This document shows, in pieces, positions 16,733-24,946 of a DNA stretch of 46,147 nucleotides; position 1 is the stretch's first letter; each line of letters begins with the position of its first letter. The DNA comes from Gallionella sp. Its GTDB lineage: Bacteria > Pseudomonadota > Gammaproteobacteria > Burkholderiales > Gallionellaceae. The notes under the pieces were generated by a model, which did not search any database, was not told the DNA's origin, and worked only from the letters and a program-made list of their open reading frames with translations. The position numbers and the translations under genes are program-made. Location: contig PLWV01000018.1 in the NCBI GenBank assembly GCA_003153155.1, positions 1 through 46,147 on the forward strand, given 5' to 3'.

Positions 16733-19429
16733 ATGTCCAAAAGAAAAATCCTTGTCACCTCGGCACTGCCCTACGCCAACGGCAGCATCCACCTCGGTCA
16801 TCTGGTCGAATATATCCAGACCGACATCTGGGTACGCTTCCAGAACATGCAGAAGGACACCCAATGTTATTACGTGTGCGCCGACGACACCCACGGCACG
16901 CCCATCATGTTGCGCGCCGAGAAAGAAAGCATCACGCCGGAACAACTGATAGACCGCGTGTGGCATGAACACACGGCAGACTTCGACGGCTTCCATGTCG
17001 AGTTCGACCACTACGGCAGCACCAACAGTATCGAGACCAAAGAATATGCAGAGAATATCTATCGCAAGCTCAAAGCCGCCGGCTTGATTGAGGTACGCTC
17101 CATCGAACAGTTCTACGACCCGGTCAAGAACATGTTCCTGCCGGACCGCTTCATCAAGGGTGAATGTCCCAAGTGCCACGCCAAAGATCAATACGGCGAC
17201 AACTGCGAAGCCTGCGGCACCACCTACGCGCCCACCGAACTGATTAACCCCTATTCCGCTGTGTCCGGTGCGCAGCCGGAGCGGCGCAATTCCGATCATT
17301 ACTTCTTCAAACTCTCCGCAGACACCTGCCAGAAATTCCTGCGCGAATGGACTCGTAGCGGCACACTACAACCGGAAGCCGCCAACAAAATGCAGGAATG
17401 GCTGGGCAGCGAAAGCGAAAACAAGCTATCGGACTGGGACATCTCGCGCGACGCGCCCTACTTCGGTTTCGAGATACCCGGCGCGCCGGGCAAGTATTTC
17501 TACGTCTGGCTGGACGCGCCGGTCGGCTACATGGGCAGCTTCAAGCAATTGTGCTCGCTCCCCTCGCCCGCAGGCGGGGAGAGCGCAGCGAGGGGGGCGC
17601 AGCCGGCTGGGGGAGAGGGAGCACCCATTGATTTCGATGAATTCTGGGATAAGAAAAAAGCTGCACAGTTCGGCACCGAGCTGTACCACTTCATCGGAAA
17701 AGATATTTTATATTTCCACGCGCTGTTCTGGCCCGCGATGCTGCAACACGCCGGCTTCCGCACCCCAACCAAACTGTTTGCTCACGGCTTCCTCACCGTG
17801 AACGGCGAGAAGATGAGCAAATCGCGCGGCACTTTCATCACCGCGGACAGCTACCTCAAACAGGGGCTCAACCCGGAATACCTGCGCTACTACTACGCTG
17901 CGAAGCTCAACGGCACGATGGAGGACATCGACCTCAACCTCGATGACTTCGTGGCGAAGGTGAACAGCGACCTGATCGGCAAGTACATCAATATTGCGAG
18001 TCGTTGTGCGGGGTTCATCACAAAGCAATTCGGTGGAAAACTCACCTCCATTGCTATAGATAAAACCAAGTTTACAGTTTATGAAAAGCTAATCACCGAA
18101 AACAATAAGAAACACTACGGCCAAAGCCATAGCTCAGAAGAAATACTTGAAAAAAGTGGTTCTTTATTCTTTGATTGGCTTGAAGGTATCGAGAAACATT
18201 ACGAAGCCCGTGATTATGCAAAGGCAGTTCGCCAAATTATGTTTGCCGCCGATATTGCAAACGTGTTTGTCAATGAGTGCAAACCGTGGGAGCTGGCAAG
18301 ACTTAGCACCCAAGAGTCAAAGGAAACTTTGCACTGGGCATGTAGCGTAAGTATTGAACTTTTCCGCCAACTTACCCTGTATCTCAAGCCGATGCTTCCA
18401 CGCTTGGCTGAGCAAGTGGAAGGCTTCCTCAACATTGCTCCTTTGCGATGGCCGGATGCCCATCAAGCACTGCCAGCGGGACACACGATCAAGGAATACA
18501 AACACCTTATGACCCGCCTTGATCCAAAGCTCATCGATGCCATGGTCGCCGCCAATCAAGAAAGCCTGAAACCTATGAACGACTCACATTCTGAAACACG
18601 CCATGCAGAACATCAGCAGCACGCAATCGCACCCGCCGCACCGCTCCCCTCTCCCCTCGGGAGAGGGGCTGGGGGTGAGGGAGCGCACAAGTTGCCCATG
18701 CCGGAATCCGTCAAGACATTTGCGCGCAAACTGCGTCAGGAACAGCCGGATGCCGAATCCTTGATGTGGGCGTTGCTTAGGGACAGAAGATTAGGCGGTG
18801 CCAAATTCCGCCGCCAACATCCGTTTCAACCTTATGTGCTGGACTTCTTTTGTCATGAAGCCAACCTTGCAATTGAACTGGACGGTGGTCAACATGCGGA
18901 AGCACAGGCACATGATGAAAAGCGCTCCGCATTTCTGAAATCAAAAGGTATTGATGTGCTGCGTTTCTGGAACAACGAGTTGTTGGCGGAAACCGAGGCG
19001 GTGCTGGAAAAAATCTGGTGGGAGTTGGACGCTCGCAAAGTGATTGCAACTTCGCCAAATGCTCCCTCACCCCTAGCCACTCTCCCGGGGGGAGAGGGGA
19101 ATTATATTTCCATCGACGACTTTAGCAAGATCGATCTGCGCGTGGCGAAGATCGTCAACGCCGAGCATGTCGAAGGCGCGGAGAAGCTGCTGAAGTTGAC
19201 GCTGGACATCGGCGAAGAGAAATCGCGCACGGTGTTCGCGGGCATCAAATCGGTTTACGATCCGGAAAAACTCAAAGGACGCATGACGGTGATGGTCGCC
19301 AATCTTGCGCCGCGCAAGATGAAGTTCGGCCTGTCGGAAGGCATGGTGCTGGCGGCTTCCGGAGATGCGCCCGGTTTGTTTATCCTCAGCCCGGATGACG
19401 GCGCGCAGCCCGGAATGCGAATTAAATAA
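16733..19429 (+). CDS. metG: Methionyl-tRNA synthetase with inserted DUF559 domain
   Basis: Charges tRNA-Met. The class I signatures are intact: HLGH at residues 20-23, zinc cysteines 145/148/158/161 and KMSKS at 360-364. The C-terminal tRNA-binding EMAP-like domain occupies about 799-898. At 898 aa it is over 200 residues longer than E. coli MetG. Two in-frame insertions explain this: about 24 residues of translated palindromic repeat at about 276-299 inside the catalytic domain, and about 140 residues (about 637-795) between the anticodon-binding and C-terminal domains, comprising repeat, a complete DUF559 endonuclease-like domain, and an inverted repeat copy. The stretch 18001-18300 is AT-rich (two 60-base lines are 32-35% GC against 57% just upstream), suggesting mosaic ancestry. 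Nothing breaks the frame, so a single fusion protein is predicted. It is probably the only MetRS, but that cannot be checked here. Confidence 0.93.
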   Translation: MSKRKILVTSALPYANGSIHLGHLVEYIQTDIWVRFQNMQKDTQCYYVCADDTHGTPIMLRAEKESITPEQLIDRVWHEHTADFDGFHVEFDHYGSTNSIETKEYAENIYRKLKAAGLIEVRSIEQFYDPVKNMFLPDRFIKGECPKCHAKDQYGDNCEACGTTYAPTELINPYSAVSGAQPERRNSDHYFFKLSADTCQKFLREWTRSGTLQPEAANKMQEWLGSESENKLSDWDISRDAPYFGFEIPGAPGKYFYVWLDAPVGYMGSFKQLCSLPSPAGGESAARGAQPAGGEGAPIDFDEFWDKKKAAQFGTELYHFIGKDILYFHALFWPAMLQHAGFRTPTKLFAHGFLTVNGEKMSKSRGTFITADSYLKQGLNPEYLRYYYAAKLNGTMEDIDLNLDDFVAKVNSDLIGKYINIASRCAGFITKQFGGKLTSIAIDKTKFTVYEKLITENNKKHYGQSHSSEEILEKSGSLFFDWLEGIEKHYEARDYAKAVRQIMFAADIANVFVNECKPWELARLSTQESKETLHWACSVSIELFRQLTLYLKPMLPRLAEQVEGFLNIAPLRWPDAHQALPAGHTIKEYKHLMTRLDPKLIDAMVAANQESLKPMNDSHSETRHAEHQQHAIAPAAPLPSPLGRGAGGEGAHKLPMPESVKTFARKLRQEQPDAESLMWALLRDRRLGGAKFRRQHPFQPYVLDFFCHEANLAIELDGGQHAEAQAHDEKRSAFLKSKGIDVLRFWNNELLAETEAVLEKIWWELDARKVIATSPNAPSPLATLPGGEGNYISIDDFSKIDLRVAKIVNAEHVEGAEKLLKLTLDIGEEKSRTVFAGIKSVYDPEKLKGRMTVMVANLAPRKMKFGLSEGMVLAASGDAPGLFILSPDDGAQPGMRIK
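17557..17633. repeat. CCCTCTCCC-family palindromic repeat inside the metG catalytic domain
   Basis: A G/C-skewed element containing GCGGGGAGAGCGCAGCGAGG and ending GGGGGAGAGGGAGC. It resembles the intergenic copy at 31024-31160, including the GAGAGCG-AGCGAGGGGGGCG core. It is translated in frame as a Ser/Pro/Gly/Ala-rich loop where E. coli MetG has only a few residues between FKNLC and SFDEYW (from memory). Confidence 0.8.
18642..19101 (+). mobile_element. DUF559 cassette with terminal inverted repeats, in frame in metG
   Basis: The left end (18642-18685) and right end (19061-19101) are copies of the same CCCTCTCCC-family repeat in opposite orientation: the complement of the left end reads GCTCCCTCACCCCCAGCCCC, the right end GCTCCCTCACCCCTAGCCAC. 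Between them lies a complete DUF559-type domain (PF04480, restriction/VSR-like endonuclease fold) with the recognisable segments [50 protein letters not shown] and [10 protein letters not shown]. The conserved acidic residues (D of YVLDF, E and D of IELDGG) are present, so the nuclease core looks intact. The whole 460-bp unit keeps the metG frame. I infer a small mobile or mobilised cassette; no transposase lies within it. Confidence 0.7.
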
Positions 19430-19435
19430 TTGGGG

Positions 19436-19503
19436 TTGTAGGAGCGGGCCATGCCCGCGATTCTGTGGTTCCTCGAATTCGCGGGCATGGCCCGCTCCTA
19501 CAA
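19436..19503. repeat. REP pair (25-bp perfect inverted repeat) between metG and hyfI
   Basis: Arms 19436-19460 and 19479-19503 are perfect complements, starting TTGTAGGAGCGGGCCATGCC. The core GTAGGAGCGGG...CCCGCGA resembles the REP elements known from Pseudomonas and other proteobacteria. Sitting between two convergent stop codons, it probably terminates both transcripts. A second pair of the same family is at 27084-27186. Confidence 0.85.
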
Positions 19504-19528
19504 AAACGCGCCCGCGCATAACCAACCG

Positions 19529-20041
19529 TTATTTCGGCGTACTGATCGCGGTGAGTATGCCCTGCAGTATCGCGGTGGGCGTGGGCGGGCAACCGCTTAC
19601 CACCACGTCGACGGGAATAACATTGGCGACACGCCCGCAACTGGCATAGCTTTCGCCGAAGATACCCCCATCACAGGCGCAATCGCCAATCGCCACCACC
19701 AGCTTGGGCTCCGGCGTAGCGTCAAAGGTGCGCTTGAGCGCGGTCACCATGTGACGCGACACCGGGCCGGTGACCAGCAGTATGTCCGCATGGCGCGGGC
19801 TGGCGACGAATTTGATGCCCAATCCTTCGATGTTGTAATAAGCATTGTTGACCGCGTGTATCTCCAATTCGCAACCGTTGCATGATCCGGCATCGACATG
19901 ACGTATATTCAGCGCGCTGCCAAACACGTGCAGAATTTCCTCCTGCAATCGCTGCGTCTCGACACGCATTGCCTCATCCGGCAGTGGCGGGCTTTCGGTT
20001 TTAATACCCGTTTTTATGATCTGTTTGATGAGTTGATACAT
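19529..20041 (-). CDS. hyfI: Hyf/NuoB-like small subunit of a hydrogenase-related complex
   Basis: 170 residues related to NuoB and to the small subunit of group 4 hydrogenases. The four cysteines for the proximal [4Fe-4S] cluster are in place: Cys54 and Cys57 in SCNGCELE, Cys121 in GDCACDGG and Cys151 in SGCPPTP. Signature VTGPVSRHM supports the assignment. It is last in the hyf-like operon, 147 bp after the large-subunit gene. The cluster suggests the subunit still transfers electrons even though the neighbouring large subunit has lost its NiFe ligands. The symbol is by homology; this is not expected to be a hydrogenase. Confidence 0.85.
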   Translation of the reverse strand: MYQLIKQIIKTGIKTESPPLPDEAMRVETQRLQEEILHVFGSALNIRHVDAGSCNGCELEIHAVNNAYYNIEGLGIKFVASPRHADILLVTGPVSRHMVTALKRTFDATPEPKLVVAIGDCACDGGIFGESYASCGRVANVIPVDVVVSGCPPTPTAILQGILTAISTPK

Positions 20042-20188
20042 ATGGGAGTCTCTAGAAATTCACTTTTGCGGGATGAAGCGCACGGAGCCGCGCAACAAAC
20101 GACGAGACATATCGGAGTTGATAGGCGAGGAGTGAGTGAGCATGTGACACCGCGATTCGCCCGGAAAATGAATTTATAAAGGCTCCCA
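20042..20188. other. 147-bp spacer between large- and small-subunit genes
   Basis: Unusually long for this otherwise tightly packed operon, and no gene is seen in it. It is mixed sequence without an obvious hairpin. Confidence 0.35.
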
Positions 20189-21751
20189 TCACAGATCCTG
20201 CCCTGAGTAGCTCAAATTGAACGATTTGTTGATGAGCGGGAAATCCGGCACGATGTTGCCTATGACGGCATGTTCCAGCACCGGCCAGTTTTGCCAGGAT
20301 GGGTCATGCGGATGGACGCGTGTGAGGTTCCCGTCTGCATCTGTATGTATCGCCACCAGCACTTCGCCGCGCCAGCCTTCCACCATGCCCACACCGAAAC
20401 CATGCGCGGGCAGTTTTGCCAGCGGTATCGCCAGCCCGTCGTCGTGTATCAGGTTAGCTAAAATCTCGCGCTGCAAGCGCAACGATTCGAACAACTCATC
20501 GAAGCGCACGATGACACGCGCCGCGACATCGCCGTTACGATAAGTCGCCATCTGCACGTCCAGCTTGTCGTAAGGGGCGCAGGGAAACTGCACGCGCGCA
20601 TCCCAAGACTGTGAACTGGCGCGCCCGGCCAAGCCGCATAGCCCAAGTCGTGCGGCCAGCTTTGGCTCAATGCGTCCGGCTCCAATGAAGCGATCCTGCA
20701 CCCCGGCATGTTCTTCGTAGATGCCGCGCAGCAAACGCACCTCATGCTCCAGCATGGCGCATTCTTTGAACAGCGTTTGTTTGCCTGATTGCGCCCCAGA
20801 TTCCACCAAGTCCGCCGCAACGCCGCCCGGAATAATTTTGTCCATCAGGTAGCGATGCCCGAACAGCGCGGCATTGTTGCGCAGCACTTGCTCCTTCAAA
20901 ATCCAGAACTGCGCAAAGCCGAACGACAGCGCGACATCGTTGCCCAGATAGCCGAGATCACCCAGGTGATTGGCGATGCGTTCGCGTTCCAGAAACAACG
21001 CGCGCAGCCACACCGCCCGGTCCGGCGGCGTGACGGCGGCGATGCTTTCCGCTGCCATCGCATAAGCCCAGGCGTAAGCGACCGTGCTGTCGCCGCTCAC
21101 CCGTCCGGCGAGTTTGGCGGCATGCTGCACGGTTAAGCTCTCGAAGCGTTTTTCGATGCCTTTGTGGGCGTAGCCGAAACGTTCCTCAAGGCGCAGCGTT
21201 TTTTCGCCGACCACGGAAAAGCGAAAGTGCCCCGGCTCGATGATGCCCGCATGTACCGGCCCTACTGCAATTTCATGCACGCCCTGCCCTTCCACTTGCA
21301 CGAAGGGATAAGCGTCCGGTTCATTGGTACGACTTAGTACAGCATCAAAATCCTTGCGCAGCGGAAAGCTGCCGCCATGCCACGCACCATGGCGCAACCA
21401 TTTGCGATGGTCATGGCCTTCGTGTGCGTAAATGCCGAGCAGATCATATGCCGCACGTTGCATACGGTTAGCCACCGGAAAAATCTGGCTGACATCGGGA
21501 TAGCCGGGCTGCCCGGCAGGCAAGGGCACGCTCAAACAAATCAAACCCGTCTCATTGACCAGCGCGATATGCAAAGTGTATCCCTTGCCTTGTTCGCGAG
21601 TATCGCTGCCCCACAATGCCACCAGCCTCCCGCCGCCGTCACGCACGTTCTGGCAAATCGGCTGCAGATCGTCGGGCTTGATCTCGCCCAGCCACGCGGG
21701 AATCGCGCCGGCAAGCTGGGTCAGGTGCAGATTGGGATGGGTGATGGGCAT
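20189..21751 (-). CDS. hyfG: HyfG-like large subunit lacking all NiFe ligands (Ehr type)
   Basis: 520 residues: a NuoC-like domain (about 20-125) fused to a NuoD/hydrogenase-large-subunit domain (about 155-520), the layout of HycE/HyfG. In NiFe enzymes four cysteines hold the metal site, RxCGxC and DPCxxC. Here the first motif reads RVSGDS (Ser219, Ser222) and the C-terminal one reads FNLSYSGQDL (Ser514, Gly517), so all four are replaced. There is also no C-terminal extension of the sort removed during NiFe maturation. This defines an energy-converting-hydrogenase-related (Ehr) protein rather than a hydrogenase. It starts 4 bases after the hyfF-like stop. The probable role is part of a proton- or ion-pumping complex with an unknown electron or ligand partner. 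Confidence 0.88.
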   Translation of the reverse strand: MPITHPNLHLTQLAGAIPAWLGEIKPDDLQPICQNVRDGGGRLVALWGSDTREQGKGYTLHIALVNETGLICLSVPLPAGQPGYPDVSQIFPVANRMQRAAYDLLGIYAHEGHDHRKWLRHGAWHGGSFPLRKDFDAVLSRTNEPDAYPFVQVEGQGVHEIAVGPVHAGIIEPGHFRFSVVGEKTLRLEERFGYAHKGIEKRFESLTVQHAAKLAGRVSGDSTVAYAWAYAMAAESIAAVTPPDRAVWLRALFLERERIANHLGDLGYLGNDVALSFGFAQFWILKEQVLRNNAALFGHRYLMDKIIPGGVAADLVESGAQSGKQTLFKECAMLEHEVRLLRGIYEEHAGVQDRFIGAGRIEPKLAARLGLCGLAGRASSQSWDARVQFPCAPYDKLDVQMATYRNGDVAARVIVRFDELFESLRLQREILANLIHDDGLAIPLAKLPAHGFGVGMVEGWRGEVLVAIHTDADGNLTRVHPHDPSWQNWPVLEHAVIGNIVPDFPLINKSFNLSYSGQDL

Positions 21752-21755
21752 CGTT

Positions 21756-23216
21756 TTATCCGCCTAATAAAGCCGCCGCCTGGCGATACCAGTCAGCCAA
21801 ATAGGGCGGCATATACAGCCCGAGGATCAACACCAGCAACAAGTGCGCGAACACCGGGATCAGTGCCGGCTGGTGCGGCAGACGGTGTGCCGTGGTTTCG
21901 CCGAACACGATCGGCTGCACCTTGCCGAAGATGGCGGCGAACGCGATGCCCAGCGCGATCAGCAGAATTGGTGTCGTCCACGGATAGTCGTGCATGGCCG
22001 TGGTGATGATTAAAAATTCACTGGCGAATATGCCGAACGGTGGCATACCCAAGATAGCCAGTGTGCCGAGCATCAGTCCCCAGCCCACCGTGGGGCTGAC
22101 TTGCATCATGCCGCGTATGTTTTCCATCTGCTGTGTGCCGGCTTTTTGCACCGCATGTCCGACCGCGAAGAAGATCGCCGACTTGGTCAGCGAGTGCACG
22201 GTCATATGCAGCATCGCCGCGAAAGTGGCCACCGGTCCGCCCATACCAAAGGCAAATGTGACCAGCCCCATGTGCTCGATGGAGGAATAGGCGAACATGC
22301 GCTTGATGTCTTTTTGCCGCGACAAAAACAATGCGGCGACCACCACCGACAACAGGCCGAATCCCATCATCAGATTGCCGGCGAAGTGCGTGCCCAATGA
22401 GCCGTCCACCAATACTTTGCTGCGCATCACCGCACATAACGCGACATTCAGCAGCAGGCCGGAGAGCACCGCAGAAACCGGCGTGGGGCCTTCCGCATGG
22501 GCATCCGGCAACCAGCTATGCAGCGGCACCAGGCCGATTTTGGTGCCATAGCCGACCAGCAAAAATACGAACGCCAGTTTGAGTACCGTTGGTTCAAGCC
22601 CGCCTTTGACCTGGTTCAAATGCGTCCACAGCAAGGCCGTACCCCCTTCGCCGAGTACACGCTCGGCGGCGAAATACAACAGGATGGTACCGAACAGGGC
22701 GAGCGCGATGCCCACCCCGCACAGGATGAAATACTTCCACGCCGCCTCGATGCTGGCCGGGGTGCGATACAGGCTGACCAGCAAAACGGTGGTCAGCGTG
22801 GCCGCCTCCATAGCCACCCAGATGATGCCCATGTTGTTGGAGGTCAATGCTGTCAACATGGCTAAAGTGAACAGTTGGTACATGCTGTAGTACAGATGCA
22901 ACATCTGAGTGCTGAGCTTGCCGTGATGTTGCTCGATACGCATATAGGGGCGCGAGAACAGCGAGGTGGTGAAGGCCACGAATGCGGTCAGGGCAACCAG
23001 AAATACGTTGAACTGGTCAATGAAAAACTGTTCGTTGAACGCGACTTGCGGCCCCGAGTCGATCACGCGCATGGTCAACACCACAGCCGCAATAAAGGTG
23101 CAGAAACTCATCAGCGAATTCAGCTCCGCTGCCCAACTGCGCGAGCCGAATACGGCCAACAGCAGACCGCCCAACAGCGGGGTGAGCAACAGTGCCATGA
23201 GTTGTAAATCAATCAT
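21756..23216 (-). CDS. hyfF: HyfF-like proton-translocating membrane subunit
   Basis: A 486-residue polytopic protein of the NuoN/NuoM/Mrp antiporter family. The conserved core is present: YGTKIGLVPLHSWLPDAHAE with the pumping-channel lysine and YSSIEHMGLV with the transmembrane histidine. The ATG at 23216 overlaps the end of the hyfE-like gene by eight bases (ATGATTGA), which shows coupled translation and fixes the start; an upstream in-frame codon is disregarded. It resembles E. coli HyfF in the formate-hydrogenlyase-type complex. Confidence 0.9.
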   Translation of the reverse strand: MIDLQLMALLLTPLLGGLLLAVFGSRSWAAELNSLMSFCTFIAAVVLTMRVIDSGPQVAFNEQFFIDQFNVFLVALTAFVAFTTSLFSRPYMRIEQHHGKLSTQMLHLYYSMYQLFTLAMLTALTSNNMGIIWVAMEAATLTTVLLVSLYRTPASIEAAWKYFILCGVGIALALFGTILLYFAAERVLGEGGTALLWTHLNQVKGGLEPTVLKLAFVFLLVGYGTKIGLVPLHSWLPDAHAEGPTPVSAVLSGLLLNVALCAVMRSKVLVDGSLGTHFAGNLMMGFGLLSVVVAALFLSRQKDIKRMFAYSSIEHMGLVTFAFGMGGPVATFAAMLHMTVHSLTKSAIFFAVGHAVQKAGTQQMENIRGMMQVSPTVGWGLMLGTLAILGMPPFGIFASEFLIITTAMHDYPWTTPILLIALGIAFAAIFGKVQPIVFGETTAHRLPHQPALIPVFAHLLLVLILGLYMPPYLADWYRQAAALLGG

Positions 23217-23865
23217 CCTTGAGTTTTTCCATGTTGGAGATATCGAGGCTGTCAAAGGTCTCGCGAATCTGGAAGAAAAAGATACCGAAAATAAATGTCG
23301 CTACCAGCACGTCCAGCGCGATGCCCAGTTCCACCACCAGTGGCATTCCGTGCGTGGCACTGGTCGCGGCGAAGAACAGCCCGTTTTCCATGGCCAGAAA
23401 ACCGACCACCTGCGGGACGGCCTTGCGCCGCGTCAACATCATCAGCAACGACAGCAGCACGCTGGCCAGCGCGATGCCGATCAAGCCGCGCGTGATGCTC
23501 TCGGAGAGTTGCGAAATCGGCGCGGCCAGATTGAAGGCGAAAATCACCAGCCCGATGCCGACCAGCATGGTGGTGGGAATGTTGATCAGCGTTTCCACGT
23601 CCCATCTCACGTTCAGCTTGCGTATCAGGCGATGTAACAGCCAGGGCAATACCAGCACCTTGAGCAACAGCGTCAACCCGGCGGAATAATACAAATGGTG
23701 CTGATCCGTCGAGTACGCCACCACGAAGGTGCTGAGCGACAACACCAGTCCCTGCCAGGCAAACAAATTGATCAGGGACAATATGCGGCGTTGCGACAGC
23801 ATGGCAAAGGCGATCAGCAGCAGCATGGACGCAAGCATATTGATAATCTGTATGGTGTAGGTCAT
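23209..23865 (-). CDS. hyfE: HyfE-like membrane subunit
   Basis: 218 residues with about seven hydrophobic helices, resembling HyfE, whose C-terminal half is NuoK-like. Recognisable segments are VGFLAMENGLFFA (with the conserved membrane glutamate) and GIALDVLVATFIFGIFFF. It overlaps the next gene and follows the hyfC-like gene by 121 bp that contains a repeat and a palindrome. Function follows from its place in the complex. Confidence 0.87.
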   Translation of the reverse strand: MTYTIQIINMLASMLLLIAFAMLSQRRILSLINLFAWQGLVLSLSTFVVAYSTDQHHLYYSAGLTLLLKVLVLPWLLHRLIRKLNVRWDVETLINIPTTMLVGIGLVIFAFNLAAPISQLSESITRGLIGIALASVLLSLLMMLTRRKAVPQVVGFLAMENGLFFAATSATHGMPLVVELGIALDVLVATFIFGIFFFQIRETFDSLDISNMEKLKDD

Positions 23866-23936
23866 CGAGAATATAAAACTCGCATAGCGAACGTTTGCCC
23901 CTTCCCTTGCTTGCGGGGGAAGGATGGGATGGGGGA

Positions 23937-23988
23937 AACGGACATGGAAAGTTTCATCATCAGCATTTTCATATTTACCATGTCCGTT
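23937..23988. repeat. Palindrome and repeat fragment in the hyfC-hyfE spacer
   Basis: An 11-bp perfect inverted repeat, AACGGACATGG (23937-23947) and its complement (23978-23988), touches the hyfC-like stop. Next to it, 23898-23935 is a degenerate CCCTTCCC/GGGGAAGG element of the same style as the metG repeats. It could form an mRNA hairpin that alters transcript stability within the operon. Confidence 0.6.
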
Positions 23989-24946
23989 AGGCGCCCAATA
24001 AAAAATGGATCAACAGCCCCAATACCGCCAGCAGGAACGCGGTACCCAAAAACTCCGGCGCGCGGAAGATGCGCATCTTGGCGAGCAGCGCTTCCAGCAA
24101 AGCCAGTGCGGCACCGGCCAATGTCAACTTCACCAACAGCGCGATGATGGCCTGTGGCAGCGCGCCCCAATTGCCCACCTCGGCAATGCCGTAGGGTACG
24201 AACAGGGCGATGCCTATGGCAATATAGGCGAACAGCTTGAGGCTGCTTGCCCACTCCACCAGCGCCAAGTGACGCGCCGAATACTCCAGGATCATCGCCT
24301 CGTGGATCATGGTCAGCTCCAGATGCGTGCCGGGATTGTCCACCGGAATGCGCGCATTCTCGGCCAGCAGCACGATCACGAAAGCCAGTCCGGCAAAGGC
24401 GAGGCTGGGATACAAAACAAACTGATGATGCGCAAGTGCTTCCACAATGCGCGGCAACTGCGTCGAGTGACTGATCAGCGAAGCAGTGAAAAACACCATC
24501 AACAACGCCGGTTCGGCGAGAAACGATACCAGCATCTCGCGCCGCGCACCGAGCGTGCCGAATGCGGTGCCGATATCCATCGCGGCGAGTGCGATGAACA
24601 CCCGGGCCAAGGCAAACACACCGACCAGCGCGATCACATCGGCAGCGGGTGAAAATGGCAAATCCACCGCGATGATGGGAATGATGGCGGCCGCCAACCA
24701 CATGCAGCCGAACAAAATATAGGGTGTGACGCGGAATAATGGCGAGGCGTTATAGGCCATTACCGCATCCTTGTGAAACAGCTTGCGCAGTGTGCGATAG
24801 GGTTGCATCAGGCCGGGACCGGTGCGGTTTTGCAGCCAGGCACGGCACTGGTTCACCCAACCCGTCAGCAGCGGCGCGAGCAGCACCACCAGCAATGACT
24901 GATAAAGTTGAAACAGGATGCCGAGTCTTTGATCCGTGGTCATCAT
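23987..24946 (-). CDS. hyfC: HyfC/NuoH-like membrane subunit
   Basis: 319 residues, polytopic, with the NuoH-family signatures QNRTGPGLMQPYRTLRKLF near the N-terminus and the acidic cytoplasmic loop ENARIPVDNPGTHLELTM. NuoH-type subunits anchor the hydrophilic arm to the pump modules. Its ATG overlaps the stop of the hyfB-like gene by four bases (ATGA). Confidence 0.9.
   Translation of the reverse strand: MMTTDQRLGILFQLYQSLLVVLLAPLLTGWVNQCRAWLQNRTGPGLMQPYRTLRKLFHKDAVMAYNASPLFRVTPYILFGCMWLAAAIIPIIAVDLPFSPAADVIALVGVFALARVFIALAAMDIGTAFGTLGARREMLVSFLAEPALLMVFFTASLISHSTQLPRIVEALAHHQFVLYPSLAFAGLAFVIVLLAENARIPVDNPGTHLELTMIHEAMILEYSARHLALVEWASSLKLFAYIAIGIALFVPYGIAEVGNWGALPQAIIALLVKLTLAGAALALLEALLAKMRIFRAPEFLGTAFLLAVLGLLIHFLLGA

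Noticed and set aside
20189..21751. Active NiFe hydrogenase large subunit
   Set aside because: All four metal-binding cysteines are replaced (Ser219, Ser222, Ser514, Gly517), so it is called as an Ehr-type protein instead.
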